A DNA stretch of 46,284 bases. It comes from Candidatus Nitrosocosmicus sp. (GTDB taxonomy: Archaea > Thermoproteota > Nitrososphaeria > Nitrososphaerales > Nitrososphaeraceae). Of this stretch, positions 34,867 to 41,720 are shown piece by piece. Location: the NCBI GenBank assembly GCA_031177355.1, contig JAPSGR010000013.1:1-46284 (forward strand), in the 5' to 3' direction. The notes under the pieces were generated by a model. That model made no database searches. It saw only the letters and a program-made list of their open reading frames with translations, and was not told the DNA's origin. The translations under genes and the position numbers were made by a program. Position 1 is the first letter of the stretch; every line of letters begins with the position of its first letter.

Positions 34867-35200
34867 AACTAAATTGAAATTTATTCGCTATAAAATATTT
34901 GTTGTTCGTTGAGGTCACCTAAATAAATTGACCAATAATCCTATAACTCCGATGATGATGACCCTTGGTTTTTTTCAGATTATAGTAATTCTGATCCACA
35001 AGCTGTTTTTGACAGCTAACTATGGTATTTTTTTGAATACAATTATTTGTCGTATATTTAATGTAAGGAGTGAAAATCGAAATACCCCTATCTCTATGAG
35101 ATGGATATAATCATTTTTAAGTTGAAAATGTGTTACGGGAATAGAGGTTCTGAAGATCTGATGCCATCTGCTCCCCAATACTTCCAAAATAATATTCCTA
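34867..35200. other. Intergenic region, 334 bases, between pgk and rpl10e
   Basis: It holds the pgk promoter and the tail of the uL16 transcript. A perfect hairpin AGCTGT-TTTTG-ACAGCT (35001-35017) lies in the middle, preceded by GATGATGATGA (34951-34961) and CTGA (34991-34994). That resembles half of a C/D RNA but lacks inner boxes. A hydrophobic 60-codon frame from TTG 34928 is judged random. Confidence 0.5.
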
Positions 35201-35710
35201 CTAACTATTATTATTATTGCCTATGGGAGTAATTTTTGTAAAAGTAGGGCATCCCACTTTGCTTGAGGCCACTTTGAACGCCTTCTTGGCTAGCTCCAAG
35301 TTTTCTTTTGTTACATGTGCTTCATAAATTGTTTTTCCACGTTCAACACGAGCTGCCAAGCCAGTAGCCTTTCCAAAAGCCCTCCTCATACCTTCTTGAA
35401 GTCTATCAGCACCTGCAGTAGCAATCATTTTATTTTCCCGCAGGAGCACATGCGGGTAGACCCTTAATCTGGAGAAAAAGCTCATATCACCAGCTTGTGC
35501 CATGGTCTTATTTGCAGCGAGTCTCGCAGCTTCGAGTGAGTTGTGTCTTATCTGTATTCTCTCTGTAACGGTAAGCTCAAGTAAGTAATCATAATCTGCT
35601 TTTGCTTGACCTGAGGCAAATCTTGCTATCTTTATTTGAGGCTTTCCAGCAATATATTCGCGCCTTACATATGGCATCCCTCGAATTTCTCGATAATTAA
35701 CTCCCTTCAT
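35201..35710 (-). CDS. rpl10e: Large-subunit ribosomal protein uL16 (archaeal L10e)
   Basis: A 169-residue uL16 protein, located at the base of the central protuberance near the A-site tRNA. Recognised by NYREIRGMPYVRREYIAGKPQIKIARF, the helix NSLEAARLAANKTMAQ, the conserved FFSRLRVYPHVLLRENKM (tip of the A-site loop) and GADRLQEGMRRAFGKATGLAARV. ATG 35710. It is monocistronic, and the head-to-head distance to the splicing endonuclease gene is very short. Confidence 0.96.
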   Translation of the reverse strand: MKGVNYREIRGMPYVRREYIAGKPQIKIARFASGQAKADYDYLLELTVTERIQIRHNSLEAARLAANKTMAQAGDMSFFSRLRVYPHVLLRENKMIATAGADRLQEGMRRAFGKATGLAARVERGKTIYEAHVTKENLELAKKAFKVASSKVGCPTFTKITPIGNNNNS

Positions 35711-35764
35711 AATAATTTCACTGTATAATGAATAAATGTGGCTATTGGCAGTGATTTATGTGTT

Positions 35765-36478
35765 ATGCCCACCACTGAATACGAAAATGTAGATACGAAA
35801 TATAGTGATCAAGATTCAGATAATGTCCAGATAGTCGACCAACACAATATTCCAGAAGAGGGTCAGCAAAATAGAAAGACAAATCCAGATGACAATAGTT
35901 CTGAGACGAGTTTTTCAGTGGAAGGACATTTCAATTCCAAGGACGGTAAAATAGTGATTCAAGAACAAAAGCATCAGGATCAGCTCAGAAATAGAGGGTT
36001 CGGAGAAATCTTTAACAAAGAATACCTTCTGAGTTATCTTGAATCATTATTTTTACTTCAAAACAATAAAATTAGAATTTTGAGTAAAAATAGGGAATTT
36101 GATTTTTCAAATCTGATGAAAATTCTTATAAAGAAGGATAAAAAACTACTAACAAAATATCTTATTTATAGGGATTTAAGGAGTAAGGGTTATGTGGTAA
36201 AAGACGGTTTCGGATTTGGTACAGACTTTAGAGTTTATGAAAGAGGGGAATATAATAAAAAGGCCTCAAAATACGTGGCGGTCGGGTTAAACGAAGGAAC
36301 TACAATAAGTGCTTCTTCTTTCACTAATATGGTTGAACAAGTAGAAAACATGGGTAAAAGTGCAGTGATAGCTGTTGTTGAGCGAAGAGGTGAAGTAATT
36401 TATTATAAAACCGCGAAAATGAATTTCATAGAAAATAACAAAGCAAAAAGCAAGCACAAAGATAATCCGGTCATATAA
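35765..36478 (+). CDS. endA: tRNA-splicing endonuclease subunit (EndA family), catalytic His replaced
   Basis: A 237-residue protein (from ATG 35765) whose C-terminal half is an EndA catalytic-like domain: LLTKYLIYRDLRSKGYVVKDGFGFGTDFRVYERGEYNKKASKYVAV. It continues with the terminal strand GKSAVIAVVERRGEVIYYKT. The family's catalytic triad is Tyr-His-Lys. Tyr (in FRVY) and Lys (in MGKSAV) are present, but the position normally holding His before S-x-Y is Ala (KASKY, about residue 167). The acidic/Gln-rich N-terminus (to about residue 60) looks disordered. GTG 35738 is an alternative start, but the TATA-like TGTATAATGAAT near 35723-35734 favours ATG 35765. It could be a structural subunit or a lineage variant. 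Confidence 0.82.
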   Translation: MPTTEYENVDTKYSDQDSDNVQIVDQHNIPEEGQQNRKTNPDDNSSETSFSVEGHFNSKDGKIVIQEQKHQDQLRNRGFGEIFNKEYLLSYLESLFLLQNNKIRILSKNREFDFSNLMKILIKKDKKLLTKYLIYRDLRSKGYVVKDGFGFGTDFRVYERGEYNKKASKYVAVGLNEGTTISASSFTNMVEQVENMGKSAVIAVVERRGEVIYYKTAKMNFIENNKAKSKHKDNPVI

Positions 36479-36514
36479 GAATATAATTCACTAATTATAT
36501 CTAAATACCTGAGA

Positions 36515-36901
36515 ATGTCCAAGAGCAAAAATATTTCGGACTCAATTAAAATAAACATCTGTGAAGAGATATTCACAATAGATAATAGTATTAGATTCGT
36601 AGGACTAGTCAATAAAGAGGGAGAAGTAATAGAAGGTGGATTTAGGAAAGGGATAGAACCTTTACTCAATCAGAACGAAGAACAAGATATGTATCTGCAG
36701 TCGCTTTCTAATATCAATTTTTTCCAGTCATTTTCTGAAAAATTCGGACCGGTTGATTATCTAATTATTAGGCAAAAAAGGATTACAATGATGACATTTC
36801 CATTCAAAGAGAAGATTCTATGTATTTCAACATCGTCACAATCCGATATAGACAAGGTTCGAAATAGTACGCTAGAGTGTTTAAAGAGGCCAAAGAGTTA
36901 A
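36515..36901 (+). CDS. DUF6659-like thaumarchaeal protein
   Basis: A 128-residue protein resembling the DUF6659 group common in ammonia-oxidising archaea. The pattern is an N-terminal helix ICEEIFTIDNSIRFVGLVNKEGEVIEGGFRKGIEPLL, then a helical stretch, then VDYLIIRQKRITMMTFPFKEKILCISTS. The overall alternation resembles a roadblock/profilin-like domain. Function unknown; such proteins often occur in many paralogues and have been speculated to take part in signalling. ATG 36515 lies 37 bases after the endA stop on the same strand. Confidence 0.75.
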   Translation: MSKSKNISDSIKINICEEIFTIDNSIRFVGLVNKEGEVIEGGFRKGIEPLLNQNEEQDMYLQSLSNINFFQSFSEKFGPVDYLIIRQKRITMMTFPFKEKILCISTSSQSDIDKVRNSTLECLKRPKS

Positions 36902-36943
36902 CAATAAAGTATTAAATAAAGTATTATGTCAATAACATCTTAG

Positions 36944-37093
36944 ATGGAAAAAGTAGTTTGCGAAATATGTTTTCATAAGGGTAATAGGACCGATTTTGAA
37001 CGGAGTAGTGATTACTGTATAGAATGCATGTGTGATCACGCTATGTGTCCGGTATGCAAGAAACCATATCATGCAGCCATCATAACCGATTAA
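36944..37093 (+). CDS. Cys-rich zinc-finger microprotein (49 aa)
   Basis: ATG 36944 opens a 49-residue frame ending at TAA 37091-37093: CEIC (6, 9) with His11, then CIECMCDHAMCPVCKKPYH, which holds Cys25, Cys28, Cys30, His32, Cys35, Cys38 and His43. The ligand set suffices for two zinc ions, resembling a small treble-clef or RING-like finger. It starts 42 bases after the DUF6659 gene. TATA-like ATTAAATAAAG (36911-36921) lies 23-33 bases before the ATG, consistent with its own promoter. Function unknown. Confidence 0.65.
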   Translation: MEKVVCEICFHKGNRTDFERSSDYCIECMCDHAMCPVCKKPYHAAIITD

Positions 37094-38138
37094 CACGTAC
37101 GAGTTTATCTTACCCTATTAGAATATATTATTTCGTTGATATCTACCATTGTTGCAAAACGATGATGAAGAAGATAGTCCCCCTATTAAGTTGAATTCAG
37201 TTCAACTAAAATGAAGAAAATAAACCGGACTGCCGAGTTTTGTAACAAATTAGATTAATAAATAAACAAGATTGAAGAAACAAGTTAATATCCAGATTTT
37301 TTATTCGGAATTTTCCAATAGTCAAGATAAGGGTAAGAAAAGAGCACATCTATGGCTGAAGAACTTGCGAGGCGATTCATCTATGACATGAATTCTCTAT
37401 AACATAGGATATTCAATTGCACCGTATTTCTAGCGTCCCGTGTCAAGACATTAGTCGGATGGTGAATTCGCGGAGTCGTAGTCCACATGTTATAATTAAC
37501 CAATTTGGGTATAGTTTGATATTTGATCGAATACTATAAAAGGTAACGAATTATTAATAAAACAAATCGAGGATTTGATTCAGTGGATCATATTTTGGCA
37601 GAGAAATATTACTTCCGAACTGATTGTAGTGACCTACTTGTGGATTAATGAACTTGCGAAAGAAATACGGACAAGTTAGGTAAAATTATAGAGATCATTT
37701 ATAGAAATAGCAATACAACAATTTCAAAATGTTGTCTCTAGATTTTTTGACAACAATTTAATTTTATCTGCGACGCCATGGTAGGTTTGATTCTCATGTC
37801 TAAGAAAACATTGCTAAGGGATAAACTGAAGTCCTCAGATAGCTGAATTTACCATTAATAACTATTTAATATCCCAGAACGTTCTTACTCTTGCGTGGTA
37901 AAACAAATGTATACGGACTAATTATAACTTTAGGTTATATTACTAATAGTCATTCGACATTAATAAGTATACAAAACTTACCTTGAACTAAATAGATGTA
38001 ACTAATAGATAAATTTGGTCGTTAATCTTATAGTATTGCATTATAAAATTTACAAAAGAGCTTTTTATTTTATATATTTCTTATATTTAATTTTGTAATA
38101 TTTATATATCTAAAATCACAATAGTAAAATGGAAATCC
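37094..38138. other. Non-coding region, about 1.05 kb
   Basis: No frame with coding character. Fragments such as the 16-codon frame at 37352 (AEELARRFIYDMNSL) could be remnants of a decayed gene, but I cannot identify a parent. A box-C-like GATGATGA (near 37162) and paired CTGA motifs (near 37828 and 37844) do not assemble into a C/D RNA. The last 100 bases are extremely AT-rich and contain the promoter for the microprotein at 38139. Confidence 0.5.
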
Positions 38139-38330
38139 ATGTATAACGAAAGCTCTTGTAGATCATGCGGTGAAGAACTCATCGTGATGCTGCGATGTAA
38201 ATATTGTGAGGAAACTAATTCATGGATATGTAAGAAATGTAAAATTATTATCGAACACCTACATTCACACAGTCTAAAAACAGTTATCACCCCAGCCGTA
38301 ACAAAGAGGAATAACTCATCTAAATACTAA
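38139..38330 (+). CDS. Cys/His-rich zinc-finger protein (63 aa)
   Basis: A 63-residue protein with CRSCGEEL (Cys7, Cys10), RCKYCEE (Cys20, Cys23), WICKKCK (Cys31, Cys34) and a His cluster HLHSHS (His40, 42, 44). The order resembles a B-box or double treble-clef zinc module. ATG 38139 follows a long AT-rich stretch with several TATA-like sequences. It is isolated in gene-poor DNA. No function assignable. Confidence 0.65.
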   Translation: MYNESSCRSCGEELIVMLRCKYCEETNSWICKKCKIIIEHLHSHSLKTVITPAVTKRNNSSKY

Positions 38331-38841
38331 TTAAAGAGTTAACAAGTAAATTTTCAATTTACAAAATGCTTCATTATTTGCATATCGAATGATTATTACA
38401 TCGCATCCAATGTATGATTCCCACTACAATTCTGATCAAGGTATCAAGTGATGCATAGACCTTTTGAAAAACTAGATTTTTTACAATTCAATAAGTAGAT
38501 AGTTTTGAGTATCATCAATGCCTGTCGTTACAAGGAAGACTTACAGTCTTGTTAATCCCACGATATGTAACAAAGGATCACTGACCAAGCATACCTGTAT
38601 GTCCAATTGTCCCCGATTATTACTTTGAATCCACATTTCGGAGACGTTAACAACATTATTGGCTACCTTGATTGCAATTATAATATTAATAATCTAAAGT
38701 CACTATAAGCAAGGATATTAAAATAATGCAAAAACCTCAATGCCTCTACTCTTCATCAATCACCGTAAAGTGTCTAAAATACTTTCAGGATTTTGATATC
38801 TATTTTAGCTGAACCAAATTTAATGCATACACGAACTAATT
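38331..38841. other. Non-coding region, 511 bases
   Basis: No gene recognised. A nested fold exists near 38527-38571: the outer stem GTTACA (38527-38532) / TGTAAC (38566-38571) encloses a perfect hairpin AAGACT-TAC-AGTCTT (38536-38550). It could be a small structured RNA or the end of a transcript; there is no poly-T tract directly after it. Confidence 0.45.
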
Positions 38842-39239
38842 TTATTTTTTTTCTTCTCTCCTAAAGTCGAGTGACAATGAGTTAATACAATATCTCAAGC
38901 CAGTGGGTTGAGGGCCATCATCAAATACATGTCCTAAATGGCAGCCACATTTTGCACAAACCACTTCCTTTCTAATCATCCCATAATCATAATCTAGTAT
39001 TTCTTTGATGTTTGATGTTTCGATCGGTGCCCAGAAGCTTGGCCAGCCAGACCCAGAATCGTATTTTGTGTAAGAATCAAATAATGCTGTATTACAACAT
39101 TTGCATATATATACTCCATTTCCTTTGTTATTTAAAAGGGTTCCAGAAAATGGGCTTTCAGTACCACGGTTTATACAAATTTCATATTCCTCAGGGGTTA
39201 ATTTTTTTTTAAATCATATCTAAAATTTTTGCTGGACAT
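38842..39239 (-). pseudogene. msrB: Methionine-R-sulfoxide reductase, frameshifted in an A9 tract
   Basis: The frame from 39200 to the stop at 38842-38844 encodes an almost complete Msr[24 protein letters not shown], zinc Cys pair [34 protein letters not shown] and the catalytic [14 protein letters not shown] 39239 starts [10 protein letters not shown] but enters a run of nine A's (complement of 39202-39210) and hits TAA. One extra A would join [13 protein letters not shown] to LTPEEYE and give a standard 132-residue enzyme. The 398-base span is one short of a multiple of three, and no start codon exists in the downstream frame. Sequencing error, true pseudogene or transcriptional slippage are all possible; every catalytic residue is intact. 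Confidence 0.85.
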
Positions 39240-39438
39240 AAATGTAATTATGGGATATCTGCTTAAAAATTTTCTGATTTTCAAAATTAAGGAATACATA
39301 TCCCAACTAACAGTAGTAGTTACCAATGGTGTTTATTTATTGTCTCATAATTGACTTTGACCCCATTTTTTTAAATTAGGTATTATATTTATTAGGTAAT
39401 TGATTCCCATTGCATCCCTAAAACTGAAAAATAAAAGT

Positions 39439-39449
39439 ATTTATTTAAT
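39439..39449 (+). promoter_or_regulatory. TATA-like element of aIF1A
   Basis: ATTTATTTAAT is centred at 39444, predicting transcription start near 39470. That is a few bases before the conserved aIF1A N-terminus at 39476 and about 40 bases before the first conventional start codon, TTG 39509. Confidence 0.4.
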
Positions 39450-39475
39450 CTTTGGGAACTAGTTAGTGATTAAAA

Positions 39476-39787
39476 ATAGGTAAGCGCAAAGTCTTAAATG
39501 AAGCTCATTTGAAAGAACTGGTTATGCCCCAGGAGGGGGAGTTATTTGGAAGAGTTATCAAGCTAGTCGGTGGGGACAATATTATTGTCAAGAGTTCTGA
39601 TGGAAAAATCCGAACTTGTAGAATTAGGGGTAAGATTAAAAGAAGGATGTGGATTCGAGACAATGATCTTGTGTTAATAGCTCCATGGGATTTTCAATCG
39701 GACAAAGCAGACATAATATGGCGATATATTAGTGCGCATGCAGATAAATTAGAACAAGAAGGACACCTTGAAGGCTTAAATAGATAG
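39476..39787 (+). CDS. eif1a: Translation initiation factor aIF1A, apparent ATA start
   Basis: aIF1A binds the ribosomal A site and helps start-codon selection. The OB-fold is unmistakable: PQEGELFGRVIKLVGGDNIIVKSSDGKIRTCRIRGKIKRRMWIRDNDLVLIAPWDFQSDKADIIWRY. The first conventional start in frame is TTG 39509. However, codons 39479-39508 encode GKRKVLNEAH, which matches the conserved basic aIF1A N-terminus (family proteins begin MGKRKV). The codon at the expected Met is ATA (39476-39478), and a TGA lies at 39467-39469. I therefore place the start at ATA with TTG 39509 as fallback; a one-base error in the preceding A5 run would instead link it to GTG 39467. The domain is certain; the start is not. 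Confidence 0.9.
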   Translation: MGKRKVLNEAHLKELVMPQEGELFGRVIKLVGGDNIIVKSSDGKIRTCRIRGKIKRRMWIRDNDLVLIAPWDFQSDKADIIWRYISAHADKLEQEGHLEGLNR

Positions 39788-39798
39788 AATAGCGAAAA

Positions 39799-39886
39799 GG
39801 GGAATGTACCCCGCCACTGACCCACAACAGAATCATAGTTAGCCTTACACTTCGTGTAAAACTCATCGTGCACTCTCTGACGGGGA
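39799..39886 (+). other. Structured segment downstream of aIF1A (candidate ncRNA or 3' element)
   Basis: CCCC at 39809-39812 can pair either with GGGG at 39799-39802 (a six-base-loop hairpin) or, as CCCCG, with CGGGG at 39881-39885 to close a 76-base domain. Inside that domain lies a perfect hairpin TTACAC-TTC-GTGTAA (39845-39859). Mutually exclusive pairings and high GC in AT-rich surroundings suggest functional RNA. A 12-codon frame from ATG 39804 after AGGGGA is also possible. Confidence 0.45.
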
Positions 39887-40022
39887 TAAATAAAGTAAAT
39901 AACAACCGGGTATATATCAGTTAACTCAATCAGCCAATATTTTAAATTGTATTTAATAATATCCCGTTTTGGAAATTATATTTTATCGACCTGCAGATTT
40001 AGCAAGGATACATCTCCTTGTG

Positions 40023-41720
40023 TCAAAAGACATCCTGTCTAGTAAGGCTCAATAACTCGATGATTTTAGAGAGATCGATTTCAAATAAACTAACTAACGT
40101 TCTCATATTGTGGTTTGACAAAACTTGAGGATGAATTTCACCAACAAGACCTATTTGGTCAGTGTCTAACATCACCTTAGCAGAATGACCATTCAGAAGA
40201 TACCCCGTTTGAACTCGAGGAGTACTTATGGTTTTATCAAAACAATATTTCATAAAAGACTCAAGGTTTGACTTTATTTCAGTATAGTCTGCACTATCAT
40301 GTGCTATAGAACCACATAAAGACCAGGCTTCGTAAATTGAATTTCCTTCACCTCTGAATATTTTTCCTATCTCAAAAAACTTCTGAGGATACCGCTCATG
40401 TATATTAAAAGAAAGAGTATTAATTGTGGACGGTATCAAACTTGTTCTCAATACTTCATACTCCGCGTTTTGTGAATCACCCAGCCAGATCAATTTATCG
40501 AATAACTCTTTCTCAAAGATGAACGTTTGCTCTAAAGCTTTTTTTGAAATGATGTTTGGATTGATAATTTCAACAAATCCAAGCCCAACTAAGGTTTCTC
40601 GGATCTTATCAAAAACTAATGAGTGATTATTTTTTTTGCCTCCAAAATAAACTTCGGGATAGTCGGGTATTAAATTATTAATGCCATAACCTATCGCTAC
40701 CTCTTCTATGACATCGTTAATATCAAATAAGTCAATTCGATAACTGGGTGCAATACATTTGACTGTCCCTTTGGTAGTTACTATACCATTACATCTACTT
40801 TTATGAAGACATTCAATGATCTTATTAGGCACCAAATCAAGGCCAAGGGTATTATTAATCTTGTCAACATCTGCCTCTATTATGATTGGATCCAAATTAG
40901 GAGAGATAACATTACCCTCAAAGGGAGAATGAACTGTTACATTAAATAGCTCGAATCTCATATCTACTAGTTCGTAGGATAATATTGCTAACATCTCTTT
41001 TGCAGTTTTGAAGTTCGTTGCTGTAACTTCAACAAATAAGTTTTTTGTATTGGCATCGATTTTTGAAATAGACCCATTTATTATTGGAGGAAAAGATACA
41101 ACCCTTTTATGATCATCCTCAAGTATTGGAACTAGATCAGACTTTTTTAACAGATTGCCATATCTTTTTCCAATTTCGGATTCATGTAATATTTGTCCTA
41201 GCGATGTCTCCTCTACACTATCCAGAGGAACAAATTTTCTTTCTATGGTTGTAGCCCTATATTGTAAAGGGAAAGTTAATGCATCATAATTGTGAAGCCC
41301 TATTGACGATTTTTTTCGTTTTCTACCTAATCCGTTGTGCAAGTCTTCTTGAATTGATATCAACTGGGTAAGCTCTGTATTCGAGAGAGGTATTTTCCTT
41401 TTAGCAGTTAATCCGTAAATTAGGGGTCGGATGTTTTTTAATTTCTCATCCACAAATATACATTGCTGCGAATGTTGAATATTAGTAATGGAGGGCATTC
41501 CTACCTCGACGCCCAATATTCCCTTTAAAGCCCTGATTATTCCGTTTTCTGATGCAAAATCGGGCCTGTTTGGGTTAAATTCTAATTTGATCAGGTCCTG
41601 ATCTGGATCAATTAACTCTATGTCGAGTCCTACATACGGTACTTTGGCAATTATTTCGTCTTGAGATAAATCAGGAAAAGTACGTTGGAGAAGACCAAGT
41701 CTTACATTCACAACGGGCAT
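40023..41720 (-). CDS. pheT: Phenylalanyl-tRNA synthetase, beta subunit
   Basis: A 565-residue archaeal-type PheT, the non-catalytic subunit providing editing (B3/B4) and tRNA-binding modules. Seen: the N-terminal VNVRLGLLQRTFPDLSQDEIIAKVPYVGLDIEL, EFNPNRPDFASENGIIRALKGILG, B5 domain EVAIGYGINNLIPDYP, and the catalytic-like domain with FFEIGKIFRGEG and VGEIHPQVL. Length is typical for archaea, which lack the bacterial EMAP extension. ATG 41720 lies within the pheS 3' end (13-base overlap), giving coupled translation of the heterotetramer subunits. Confidence 0.97.
   Translation of the reverse strand: MPVVNVRLGLLQRTFPDLSQDEIIAKVPYVGLDIELIDPDQDLIKLEFNPNRPDFASENGIIRALKGILGVEVGMPSITNIQHSQQCIFVDEKLKNIRPLIYGLTAKRKIPLSNTELTQLISIQEDLHNGLGRKRKKSSIGLHNYDALTFPLQYRATTIERKFVPLDSVEETSLGQILHESEIGKRYGNLLKKSDLVPILEDDHKRVVSFPPIINGSISKIDANTKNLFVEVTATNFKTAKEMLAILSYELVDMRFELFNVTVHSPFEGNVISPNLDPIIIEADVDKINNTLGLDLVPNKIIECLHKSRCNGIVTTKGTVKCIAPSYRIDLFDINDVIEEVAIGYGINNLIPDYPEVYFGGKKNNHSLVFDKIRETLVGLGFVEIINPNIISKKALEQTFIFEKELFDKLIWLGDSQNAEYEVLRTSLIPSTINTLSFNIHERYPQKFFEIGKIFRGEGNSIYEAWSLCGSIAHDSADYTEIKSNLESFMKYCFDKTISTPRVQTGYLLNGHSAKVMLDTDQIGLVGEIHPQVLSNHNMRTLVSLFEIDLSKIIELLSLTRQDVF

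Noticed and set aside
34951-35020. Second C/D box sRNA between pgk and rpl10e
   Set aside because: A box C and one CTGA occur 30 bases apart, but there is no D' or C' pair and no closing stem; it ends in an unrelated hairpin.
34928-35110. Small hydrophobic protein from TTG 34928
   Set aside because: It has a weak start, runs through a hairpin and AT-rich DNA, and lacks a clear membrane topology or conserved feature.
37820-37855. C/D sRNA from the two CTGA motifs near 37828 and 37844
   Set aside because: No RUGAUGA box precedes or separates them.
39012-39212. 66-codon plus-strand frame opposite msrB
   Set aside because: It is antisense to the clearly conserved MsrB sequence and has no recognisable motif.
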